DNA from: Erodium maritimum
Lineage: Eukaryota; Streptophyta; Magnoliopsida; Geraniales; Geraniaceae
DNA length: 64,000 nucleotides
Assembly (NCBI GenBank): GCA_963921825.1
Contig: OY997592.1
Span: 55,696,336 to 55,760,335, forward strand
Direction of reading: 5' to 3'
In this document: positions 10,641 through 21,549 of the stretch, piece after piece
Numbering within the stretch: the stretch's first letter is position 1
How the letters are laid out: each line of letters begins with the position of its first letter
Notes under the pieces: model-generated
Seen by the model: the letters and a program-made list of their open reading frames with translations, nothing else
Database searches by the model: none
What the model was told of the DNA's origin: nothing
Translations under genes and position numbers: made by a program

Positions 10641-13590
10641 TAATTAGCAAAAAAAAACGATTTTATTAAGGTGCAAAAGGGAGAGGTATAGAAGAGAATA
10701 AGAAAAGCAGAAACTAAGTCCCCAACGGGCAGCCAAAACAATAGGAGGGGGAAGCCTACCATCGGAGAGGATCTAAGCTGTCGGGAGAAGGAGATTTGGA
10801 GCTAAGCAGGGAGAAGCAATAGAGCTTGATCCGGAGCACCACCAGGTCCGGCGGCTCCGAGATAGTGGAGAAAATAGTAGCATTACGGGACAGCAAGATA
10901 AACCAGAAACTGATGAACAAAATCTTCTTCCAAAACAAGCCGGCCATTCCACGGGGGTCAAGGCCTTGCCACTGGGAGATAAGATCGATCGGAGAAGAGG
11001 GAAGACATTCAGAGAGATTCCACCAGTTTAAAATAGCGTACCAAATGGAGGCCGATCTAGGGAAAATCAGTAAGAGGTGAGACGCGTCTTCAAAGTTGTA
11101 TTTGCAAAAGCAGCACCAAGACTCCGAGAGAGAGATGGGCACACCACGATCTTCAAGAAAGGATTCAGAGGGATCGCATTCAAAGCAACCAACCAAATAG
11201 AGTGATTTTTTTAGGGAGTTTGGATCTCCAAAGGATCGAGCACCAATGAGGATTATGCACATTTAGGTTTTTCCTGATCTCATAATACACCAGCTTGACA
11301 GAAAACCCATTAGAATTATGGACCCATCTTACTGAATCTGGGGCAGCCGAAGGTTTGAACAAAGCAAGATGTTGCTGGAGGAGTTCGGAAAGATCAGTTT
11401 CGAAGACAAACAACCCGCGTCTAAAGATAAGGACCCAATAGTTTTCGGACCAGTAATCACAAACTCGCGCATTTTTATCAGACGCAAGCGAGAAAAGCCG
11501 GGGGTAGAGAGAGGCAAATGGTTCTGAGCCTGCCCAGCAGTCGTTCTAGAAAGAAATCTTAGAACCAGAACCGAGCTCCCATCTGATACCATCGGGACCA
11601 AATAGGCTTGCAATCCTGGAGTCCTTAAAAAGACTGAGGATGTTTGAGATGTTTGAGGAACATCTAGATGTAGATAGAGCCGACAAATCCCAGGCATGGT
11701 CGGGCCAATTGTAAATTGCACACAAAACTCTTTTCCAAAGAGGATCGTCCTCAACTGCGAATCTCCAGAGCCACTTAGATAATAGAGATAAATTGAAGTC
11801 ACCAAAGTTACGAATTGTAATACCTCCATGAAATTTCGGTTTTTGAACATGGTTCCAGTTGACTTTGGCAAAGGTTTTGCGGTCGGGTTTGGTTCCCTAT
11901 AAGAAAGACCGCTCAATAGCCTCAAGCTTCTTTGTTATCTTGGTGGGAGCCTTGAAGAGGGACATACGGAAGACGGGGATAGAGCTCAAGTTGGAGCAAA
12001 TTAAAGTGTGTCTACCACCAAAAGAGAGATGCTTGGTTTGCCATAGCTCAGTAGCCTTCTGAAACTTCGCGACCACTGGACCCCAAGTCGCAGCCAGCCT
12101 ATCATTGGCACCCAAGGCAAACCCGAGATACGTGAAGGGGAGTGGCATAAAGGAGCAACCGAGAGTAGAGGCTAAGGAGTTGGCTTCACCCGGTTCACCA
12201 TTTAATAGAGTCAAGTGTGACTTTGAGAAGTTTATCTCTAAACCTGAGGCCAGGTGAAAGGCTGCTAACAGAGCCTTAATGTTGGTGATAACCTGGTGAT
12301 CGGCTTCAAGTAAGAGCAATGTGTGATCAGCGTATTGCAGATGAGTGATGGAGGAATGGAAATTTGGGAGAGAGACGCATTTGATGACACCTAACGCTTC
12401 AGTTTCAACCAATAAAAGATGCAAGCCTTCAGCAGCAAGCAAGAAGAGGAAGGGCGAGATAGAACACCCTTGTCTCACTCCACAAGAGGAGGTGAATTCG
12501 TTCGAGGGAGAGCCGTGATGAGGACCAAGGCGTGGGCTTTAAGACATGAACTCATCCAATTCCTCCATGTAGCCCCGAAGCCCATACGAGTGAGAACCCT
12601 TTGAAGATAGTACCAATTCAACCTGTCAAATGCTTTCGCGAAATCAAGTTTTAACAAGATCAACTTGAGCTTTCTGGATTTTGTAAACCAAATAATTTCG
12701 CCGACAATTAAGACTGAGTCCACAAGCTGCCTTCCCTTGGCAAAAGCCATCTGAAAATCACTGATCAAGCTGGGTACAAGTGTTTTGATTCTTGAAGCAA
12801 GCAACTTAGAAAGGATCTTATAGGGTGCCGAGAGGAGGCTAATAGGGTGGAAATGGCTGGTGAGGGGATCTTTTTAACAGAGTAATGAAGGAGGAGCTGA
12901 AACCCTTGCCAATCTTACCAGACCGATGAAATTCATCGAAGAAACTCAAAACATTGAGCCTAATGATGTGCTAGGCTTTTTGAAAGAACTTGAGCGAGAA
13001 ACCGTCAGGCCTCTGAGCTTTATCCCCATTTAAACTGAATATACAATCAACAATGTCTTCTTCCACAAAAGGAGCCTCGATATTCCTAGCTTCCTCGGCT
13101 GAGATGGCTTTGAAGGGGAGGTGTGGAAGGCTCAGGTGTTTATAGAGTCTGCCAGGGACTTGATCCGATCAGGGTCAAAGACTGATTCTCCCTCATGAGA
13201 GATGGAGCTAATGTTGTTTAAGAAACTCCTGCGACTAGCGAAAGCTTGGAAGTGTTTGGAGTTCATGTCACCTGAGGATAACCATAGGGCTTTGGACTTT
13301 TGACGCCATAACTTAGTGTGAAGCTTGATCAGACTGATAAGTTTGGCTTGGAGATTGGAACGACTTGCGATTTTTAGAGGTGTAAGCTGCCTGGAAGACA
13401 CCATCGCATCCAAGTCGGCAATTTCAAGAGCGGTCTCTTTGATATTGAAGTCCACGTTCCCAAAGACCAAGAGGTTCCACTGAATCAAGTCACTCCTTAG
13501 CATTCTGAATTTACTCCAAAGAATGTGGTGCGTATCTCCTTGAGGTTTGTAGGATTGCCAAAGCAGACTGACGTTGGGGAGGAAGGATAT
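10641..13590 (-). mobile_element. 5'-truncated L1-type LINE
   Basis: Read on the minus strand, it begins inside the endonuclease-RT linker (13132-13503, FQAFASRRSFLNNISSI). It then shows RT motif A (KLDFAKAFDRLNWYYL, 12475-12804) and the motif RQGCSISPFLFLLAAEGL (11897-12478). The catalytic box reads YADH where YADD is expected, so the enzyme would be inactive. A zf-RVT region with FCKYNFEDASHLLL lies at 10756-11262. The tail reads GCTAATTAAAAAAATAG on the minus strand. Coding is split over several frames with stops between them. No endonuclease remains. I found no TSD because the right edge is a truncation. Confidence 0.85.
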
Positions 13591-14580
13591 ATTAGGGTGT
13601 CAGCATCTGCTAAGTAAAATTTCTTTTTCATATGATAACAAAATTACACCAAAAAGAGGTTAAATTCAAAACACTAAATACTAATATTTTATGCAAAAGA
13701 TAGAAAGATAGCAGCAAATCATATAAAGCATGGGATTTGAAGTTAGGTCATGCCAATAAACATAACTCAAACTTGTGATTCTTATATCCCTCCGCAAAAT
13801 AAAACAAAGATCACAACAAAAAAGACCAATCGCACAACAAAATCCACAATGTGATGAGGTCTATGAAATCGAACTAATTGACAAACCAAAATGGAGCACA
13901 ACACATAATTTTACCCATTATCATATCTGGGACAATACATCAGAAAAGAAAAACTTGACATGGAAACAAAACTAGAGTAATGATGATCTCCTTGAGATAA
14001 CACCGCCTCCGCCGATCTCTCACCGGAAAATCAACCCCTTCTTCTCCCTCTGCCACAGCTCACGCTCCACCGATTTCACACTGCACCGAACAAACATATA
14101 CAAACAATTCAAACAAAAAAAACTGAGGTTTTGGTGTAAGAGACCATCAGCGAAGAAAAGACAATTTTTTTTTAGGTTTTGGTATAACTTATAAGAGACG
14201 GTCGGCGGAAGGAAGAGGTAAAAAATTTGGCTGAAGTTTAGAAACCTACACGTGAGAGCGTGTGAGGCGCGTCAGGCTGTGAGTGAAAACCGTGAGAGCC
14301 GCGCGTGGTATACATTGTCACAATCCTTTAATATATAATATAGATCATTAGATTTGTTGTTCTTCTAATTTTTTTTGAAATGACAAAAATAGCCTCAACC
14401 TTATAACCCTAAGGCCGACCATGACTTTCAAATAATTACAAAAAGACCATTATACGTTCACGATTTTCATGGAAGACCAACTGCTAACTTTCAATTTTGA
14501 CATTTCACGATTTTCATTGTTTGAGGAATCAATGACATAGTTTTGAAAATTTAATTGCTAGTGAGGGGTAGAGTTTGGAT
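13591..14580. other. Intergenic, no gene seen
   Basis: AT-rich flanks around a pyrimidine-rich patch (about 13995-14095: CCTCCGCCGATCTCTCACCGG). The only frame (13775-13975) is 66 codons and unrecognised. No exon structure was convincing. Confidence 0.4.
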
Positions 14581-14595
14581 TTTTTTACGTTCTTT

Positions 14596-16032
14596 TTCTT
14601 TTGATCGGCGAAAGCAAATTTAGATTCATCTCTTCCGAGGAAGAAAAGATTACAAAAAAAAAACAATCTTACTACAGATTGTCCAATCATACAACAGATT
14701 GTCAACGAACAAAAGAAAAGAAGCATCCCTCCCCAACAAAAGTAAAAGAGAACCAGAATGAGCTAGAGCACCCACCCCTCAGCAGCAGTCTAGGAACAAC
14801 AGAAGTAACCCACCCTGAGGAACAAGTCTTGAGCAGGCATGAGAAAATGCAGTCATGAGTTTAGGAGAGTGGCCACTCCCAAAACCATCAACACCCCCAT
14901 AATGTTGAAACTACCAAACTCTCTTCTTAATAAAACCACCTCGACTCAACAGAGCAAAGGAAAGGATTATTACGTCGTCGGCCTACACCGTAATCGGCAG
15001 AGAAGAATCCGGTGGAGACCACCAGAACACCTTTCAAAACAGACAAACCTAAAAGGAGTGGCTTCAGAGGTAGGCTGAAAAAGCCCTAACATTTCGCCGG
15101 CGGCCCGAGCTTTGAACCGACGAGTTCGAGCCATAGTTGTGGTCGAGAGAAAGAAGACCGCTCCTTTAGGAATTGCAAGTAAGGGAAAGAGCAGGAGAAA
15201 CAACAGAGAAGGGGGGAGACAGAATATTACCTTCAAAAGCAGATCCCCAATCGTATCCAACCTTACCCTTAGTCGGACCTCCCATCCATTTCCGGCCAAC
15301 ACCGAGGGAAGGGGCATAGAGGAAGTCTAGTATTTCTACGGGAGCCAAGGGGGTTGAGTAGATCGAAGGAAATACCCTCCAACATCAAGAGGAGGTGAAG
15401 GCCGGAGATTGGGAGGTCCAGATCTGCCGAGGAAAGGACAGATCTGACCTTGTGACCAGACGTGGAGTCGGAGTCGGTGACCATGGCCTAAGTCAATGGC
15501 CATGGTCGGAGTCGAGGTTAGCGGCTTGCCGGAGGCGAGGGTCGGATCTGACCTTGTGACCAGAAGTGGAGTCGGAGTTGGTGACCATGGCCTAAGTCGA
15601 TGGCCATGGTCGGAGTCGAGGTGAGCGGCTTGCCGAAGGCGAGGGTCGGAGAACAGTCGGAGAGGTGAGCGGCGTCGGAGTCACCAGAAGAAAAGGAGGA
15701 GACCGAGGGCCACGGGCAGAGCGGGGTGAGGCGCAGCGGAGAAGGGCATGCCGAAGTCGGGCAGAGCGGGGCGAGGCGCAGCGGAGAAGGGCATGCCAGA
15801 GTCGGGCAAAGCGGGGCAAGAGGCGGCGAAGAGAGTCAGATCCGAAGTCGAGCGGAGGAGAAGGGAAGGTGGAGCAAAGGAAGGAGAAAAAAAGTGGGGA
15901 CAGCAAAGCCTCAACGGCAACGGCTTGGCCAGAGGCGCGCCGTCACCGGTGAGGGAAGAGGAAGGAGAAGAGGCACTAGGGTTCGGTGCACAGATTTCAA
16001 GTCAGAGGAAAAAAAAGGGGCTTGGAATTTAT
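14596..16032 (-). mobile_element. Minus-strand non-LTR retroposon, ~1.44 kb, no complete ORF
   Basis: It is flanked by a 15-bp TSD, TTTTTTACGTTCTTT (14581-14595) and TTTTTTAAGTTCTTT (16033-16047), with one mismatch. The minus-strand 3' end reads GCTTTCGCCGATCAAAAG, like the GCTGATAAAA tails of LINEs elsewhere in the window. The 5' end (right side) is the GC-rich ACCCTAGTGCC type usual for plant LINE leaders. The body holds a ~120-bp tandem duplication (about 15465-15655) and a ~50-bp GC-rich duplication (about 15725-15800). It is probably a non-autonomous LINE derivative. Confidence 0.65.
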
Positions 16033-16047
16033 TTTTTTAAGTTCTTT

Positions 16048-16737
16048 AGATAGAAAGTTAACGACAATTTTTTAGGGTAGTAAAAAGGAAAATAAAACAA
16101 TTTAGGATACTTTAATAAAAATTGAACTGAAATTTATTTTGTTATAATTTGCACATAAATAATTTGTTTTATGATTTTGTTTGAATAGTGAGGGGAATTT
16201 CCGTCTTTTTAACTGCAAGGTGAAATGAATAATAAAAGTGCAAAAGGCATCGGAAGGGCACATGCAATATTCTACCTCCAACATCCAAAATGTGGTGTCA
16301 ACCTAAAGAAAAAAAACAAACAGCGTTGGAGTCGTAGATATTCAACATATCCAATTGATCTTTCGTCCTTGTGTGTTTGTAGATATATATAGGTGCATCA
16401 TGAATGAATCTGGAGTAAGAGTTATGGATCTGGCCTTGTACAGAATCATGAGCAGGAGTCTTAGATCTTGAAACACCACTCCTGAATCAAGAGGAAAACA
16501 CTAATCAGGTAAATTTCAATCTATGAGTACACTGCTTGTTAAGATCTATCATACACACATATATATTATATCCAGTAGGACATATTAAAAATAGATATCA
16601 AGTGAGTTGGGCACAAACAAGGGTATTGTGTTCACTAAAGGGAATTTGTAAACGTTTCCGAGAGAGACCTTAACTTGTTTATATATATACATGAAGCATG
16701 GTACAAGAGAAAGAATACATACTTCATTGCCTTGTAC
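16048..16737. other. Intergenic, 3' flank of the five-exon gene
   Basis: AT-rich and without supported coding sequence. It may contain the 3' UTR of the minus-strand gene that ends at 16738. No clear AATAAA was found close to the stop. Confidence 0.4.
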
Positions 16738-18387
16738 TCAAATTGCCTGAACCGGTGGCAATGGAAGATCTGTGTGAGGCAAGAGGTCTGGAAATATGCA
16801 TAAATTCTTATTAGAAAAGGCATAAGACAAAACCATCATCAGGTAGAGTGTATTTTTCATCCATTCTTTGTACACAAAGTCTACCATAGACATTAATTAA
16901 GGGACCATCAGACAGCGGAAGCTGTGCAATTATTCATTTTTACAAACATAATGATAGCACTAACACAACTGAGTTGAGTTCTAAAGCAAGGTCATTAACC
17001 TAATCTGAAGTTTCAAATAAGGGAAACCAGATCAACATGAGAATTCCAATGCATATTTTCTATATTAATTTTTCCCACACTCATCACAAATCTAGGCTCC
17101 AAAACTTCATAGATCTCCATTTCATATACAAGTGAGAGGGTGTTTCATCTAGAAGCGTGGTTTTGTGTATAACCAAATGAACTCTTTCCCATTTTATTCC
17201 TTCCGGAACAATGAACAAAAGCAAAAAATAAAATAAAAGGAGAAAACAAGTTTTCTTTAGTTTTTATGAAATTCAGAAAAGGAATAACACTCAGCTCTAG
17301 TGAAATGCAGCTGCAATAGACTGAAGCTGAGAACATTTTTTTGACTTTCTTGGGTACAAATGAGAAATAAAAAGTGCACTTTAATTCCTCCCACCCCCAT
17401 AAACTTCTCACCTACCAAACAAAGCCATCCCCCACCACACCTTAAGTTAATGTTTGAATGGAAGCTTCACCTTTTACCAACCAAAAACTTAAGATTTGTG
17501 AAAATTGAAAATAAAAAAGAGAATGTTACACGTACCGGAGGAGTTCAACACTCTCTACTACTTTGCTTTTATCATGAGCATATCCAATCTTGGCAGTAAA
17601 CACACCGAGATCATTCTTTATATCACGAGCTCCGAAATATAGTAAAAACTTCGAATCACTTAAATTGTAAGAGCATCAGAAATATATAACCTCCTCCCAT
17701 TCCCACCCTCTCTTTCCATCATTGTAATGGTCCAGAGCCATACTTGCCATGCTTATTACCCAGTCTCTCTTCAAATCCTCAGACGTGAATTGGCTCCAAT
17801 AACCCATACCTCGTTGAAGGGTTTTACCGTGACGGGCGGATACATAACCCTTGAAAAATGCACGCATTGTGCATCTTTGGAACGACTGAGGCAACACGTT
17901 CAAAGGTCCATACTTCCTCATAATGTCCTGGGTCTTCTCCTCGGCCTCCTTTGTGATATCAGGGTCATAAGCCGTAGAATTTGCCTGTAAATAAGAGAAT
18001 TACTTAATGTCAAATTATAGATGAAAAAAATAAACATTAAAGCATGAATGAAGACGAATAGAATACCGAGGACGATGCTGATTCGTTATTGCTTTCACTT
18101 CCGCCGCCTTTTTCTTCCTTGTTTGGTTGATCCTCAAGCTTTTTATCATCTTCTTCCTGGTTCCCTTTTGGAACTATAGGTGGTTCACCATCTTCTTCTG
18201 CTAGTTTGAACTTCATTTTTCCCAACCCCTTTTGGCCCCACTCCATGCCATGAGTATTCGATGCATTCTTCATATCGAAACCTTCAATTGGGTCGGGTAC
18301 CCTCCGTTGCTCAGCCACGGACTCCGGCGTTCTCGTTCCCAGAACTCTCCGCCGCCGCCGACCGTGCCTCAGAACTCGCGTCGCCAT
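16738..18387 (-). CDS. Host gene, five predicted exons, 278 aa, unknown function
   Basis: Predicted exons on the minus strand are 18387-18067, 17984-17691, 17615-17532, 16921-16834 and 16787-16738. Every junction is GT-AG and in phase: TCG|GTATTC to TTACAG|GCA, GAG|GTTATA to AAAG|AAT, TAC|GTGTAA to GCACAG|CTT, ATG|GTTTTG to CCAG|AC. The N-terminus is Arg-rich (MATRVLRHGRRRRRVLGT), compatible with an organellar or nuclear signal. Residues 60-107 are acidic, Lys- and Ser-rich and look disordered. A conserved-looking block follows (DIMRKYGPLNVLPQSFQR, GYWSQFTSEDLKRDW, MASMALDHYND) and the end is TDLPLPPVQAI. I do not recognise the family; the ALDHYN string weakly recalls DUF3615. Exons 3-5 are joined only by frame and splice logic. 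The third intron is 610 bp and could hide another exon. Confidence 0.6.
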
Positions 18388-18913
18388 CGTGCCTCCGAAC
18401 TCGAGAATTAGGATGAGAGACTGAGAGGAACAAATTAGGTTTTGAGTTGTGTAATACAGAGATAGATGTGCGTTGTACAGATGTTTATTAAATTAATTTA
18501 ATAACTATTTTATTTTTATTTTTTATTTATTTAAATTAATTAAATAATTTAATTCTTCTACTTTTTATTCTTTTAATTTGATTAATTTTTTATTCATTGT
18601 ATTATAATTGAATTGGGGATATAATGATAATTTTGTTTATAAAATTGATAAGGCTAAAATAAGGAATGACAAAATAGTACTTTCACTCCTCACTAACAGG
18701 CACATGTGGTCACATGATTAACTTAAAAAAATATTTCGTTAGTTTTCTAACGGAATATGCTAATTCCGTACGTGGACAGAACATTAGGGGTGCCCAAATG
18801 TATTAAAAAAACATAAGAGTATCAAGAGCTCCGTCGACAGAACATAAGGGTACCATAATGCATTTAACCATTTCCTATTCGTATAAATGCTCTTTAATTG
18901 AGAGATCTACTTG
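18388..18913. other. AT-rich flank with remnant of a repeat
   Basis: The first part is 5' flank of the host gene, without a clear TATA box. At 18640-18880 lies sequence with GGTACCCTTATGTTC-type phrases on the minus strand, which recur at about 59460-59560. This is probably half of an inverted-repeat MITE. Confidence 0.4.
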
Positions 18914-20919
18914 TGTTAGGAAACATAAAGATTTACTTTCCAAGACTTGAAGATACATAAGATATATACGTAGATTTGCATAGGCAAAGATTAGAAAGAC
19001 GTATTGAACAAGGGAATCAAAGATTCAGCTACATCATGACTCAAAAGTCACCAAAACCCTAGAAGCCACGATGCAAGGGTGAGAAGAGCTATACATACAA
19101 GTCTATTCATTCAAGCTCAATTCGGATCTCTCACAGCACTCAACGCCTACATCGTGAGGGAGATTCGTAAGTGCAAGTCCGTGAAGGTCAGTTCATGATC
19201 CGTAATTTATGGATCGAGATTCCTAAGCATATTTCAGGAACTCGAGATGAAGTAAACTAACGGAGAACGTTATATGCTCATACTTGAATCAATAATCGAT
19301 CAAGTAGCAGATCTAAATGGTGACCATATAAGAGTCACAATAAACGCAGAAGAACAAGAAGTGTCCGAGGGTGAAGGCTCTCGAAAAGTGGAACTGAGAT
19401 TGGGGTATCAAGGTCAGGGGGAGTCTCTGATCGAGGTTTGTTTACTTGTAATAATAGCATATGGTGATCTGGATGATCTGAATAGCATGTATGTTGATTG
19501 ATTACACTATAGTGAAAAATCTATCCACTGGAAAAGTTCCCCAGCTGTAGGTATGTTGTACCAAACTGGGTAACCAAACTCGTGTGTTCTTCGTGCTTAT
19601 GTATGTGTGGATTAATTGTCTTTGCCTTCCAGTGACAATGCAAGATGCCAGCAAACAATTCATAGTACCGTTAGTGACATCTTGTCTTCATGCATAACTA
19701 GAATTACAATTGGTATTAGAGCCGGTCATACACCTCACGCGGTGTGATCCTAAAGAGATAATTCTGAGTATGCAAAATGGAAACTTTGAGAGGAGACTAT
19801 GTGAATCGTCCACCGGTGCTTGATGGGACAAACTACAGCTACTGGAAAGCCATATGAGAGCTTTCATAAAAACCCTCGATAGCAAAACATGGATACTTGG
19901 AATCATGAGTGTACGTCTCCACAAGCTGTTGAAGATGGAGGAAATGCTTGCATTGACTGTGAAGAGTTTTATGAAGCGCTTCAACCGTATGCCAGGACGA
20001 TATGTTCGACAAGATGTCAATCACGATGTCCCTGACATCTCTTATCAAAAGGGAGTCCGACGTCATGAATGTGAAGGGTATAGACGTATTCAGCGAGAAT
20101 GTTCAACTCATCAGAAGAGACAAAAGAGAGGACTTAATGCCTTCATGTCTTATGGAGAGGATGATCATAATGATGATGAACAGGTTTGCAATCACCTTGC
20201 GTTTACCACTGATGTTAAATCTATTGAAGCAGGGGGATACTGTAGATGAATGTTTCTCTCCAGAGCTACTGTCTAATGATGCGACAAAACTGCTTATGAT
20301 CAATTGTTCATCAAATGTGTAGAAGAGTCAAAAGTCTTGAACACTCAAAACAACCAAACACATACTCTGACAGAAGATTTTAAACTAGATTGATTGAAAC
20401 AATTGCATCTCTCCAAAAGAAAGTAAGCAAACTCAATTGGGGAATTGGTAGAAACCCCAAGGCTGTAATAATGATTAACTTAAATACAGACAAACTAAAC
20501 ACACTTCTGACTATTGGCAAGCCAGCTAGAGACATGACTATGCTTGACTACACAATAGTGCCACTACCTCACTAGACATATCTGGCTCTTAGAGAGATCT
20601 TCACCAGGCCATACCTTCTGGGAAACAGATTGTTGATTAATCATCAGCAAACTCCGAGGCGCATAAAATTCAGCAACACTACTATCGACATCTCAGCCAA
20701 CATCTTATTTAAATCTTGCACAACATCTAGAGAATCAGTAAGATCGTCGTTATTCTAATACTCAAGCTGGATTTTTGTATGCAAACCAGCTCAAGAGAGC
20801 TAAGGTGGATCCTCAAGGCATATGAATGGTAATCAGAATACATGAAAGATATTTTTCCATGTGCTTATGGACATGTTACCATTGGAGATGAAGTAAAGGC
20901 AAGAGTCATAGTGTATTGT
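18914..20919 (+). mobile_element. Ty1/copia fossil: 5' LTR, primer site, gag and start of protease region
   Basis: An LTR-like stretch begins TGTTAGGAAACATAAAG and runs to about 19705, followed by a primer-site-like TTGGTATTAGAGCC. The gag region then reads PPVLDGTNYSYWKA (about 19810) and has a CCHC-type segment (ECEGYRRIQREC, about 20070). Protease-region phrases of the Copia family occur near 20810-20890. It is broken in several places. It ends at the CAGTGGCGGATCC repeat. Confidence 0.6.
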
Positions 20920-21549
20920 CAGTGGCGGATCCAACTTTTTGAATGAGGGGGCACCATTTTTATTAATACCAATATATAACGTTAAAATAGGTAATAAAAT
21001 ATTTATATCGTATAAAATGACAATAAAAATAATTATTACAAAACACGTTTCACGACAATGAATGTTATAATAAACATGGGCACCACAGCATACGCATCGC
21101 CTAAGACGTTTCCCGCATCGCCTTGGTACTAACGAGTGTAACCACTATTGCTCAAGTGACGGCGCCTAAGAAAAGTCATTCATCCAGATACCTGAGCGAT
21201 GTTATATTTGATACAACGTCACTTAGGATGTTATAAAAATCCTAGTCAACAATGGATTTTTGGGGAAAACTACATAAAATCGTTATATAATGGGTGTTGG
21301 TACCTTACATACACGGGTGTTGATACCTTATATACACTGGTGGATCGGTGACGACTCGCGGCTCCCTGTTGCGGTGGTGCTTGCCCTCTTCGTGTTAACC
21401 TCCCTCGTCTCGAGCGGGTACAGACCAACGACATAGCTGAAAACAATTCGACGACTCAGGCGAGGTCTATTATGCAGCCTCGCCAGGTCCAATGAGTGAC
21501 CAGGGATTCATGGCCTAAAAAGGGAGGGGCCTCTAAATCAAGCAAACAT
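20920..21549. mobile_element. Unclassified repeat starting CAGTGGCGGATCC
   Basis: Begins CAGTGGCGGATCCAACTTTT followed by GAATGAGGGGGCACC, a terminal phrase common at the ends of plant DNA transposons. A related phrase sits at 2608-2655 in reverse. No transposase was seen. The right border is unclear, and sequence from about 21340 on is unrecognised. Confidence 0.35.

Noticed and set aside
10395-10643. Plus-strand Ser/Gly-rich frame opposite the Copia hinge
   Set aside because: Complement of the Glu/Pro-rich hinge of the Copia polyprotein; no independent support.
15592-16053. Overlapping Arg/Gly- and Pro/Ser-rich frames
   Set aside because: GC-rich leader of a retroposon with internal duplications; frames are open on both strands and unrecognised.
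16738-16823. Minus frame 16635-16823 as a separate small gene
   Set aside because: Its upstream part is intronic. The last exon of the five-exon gene (16787-16738) uses a different frame that joins in phase with exon 4.
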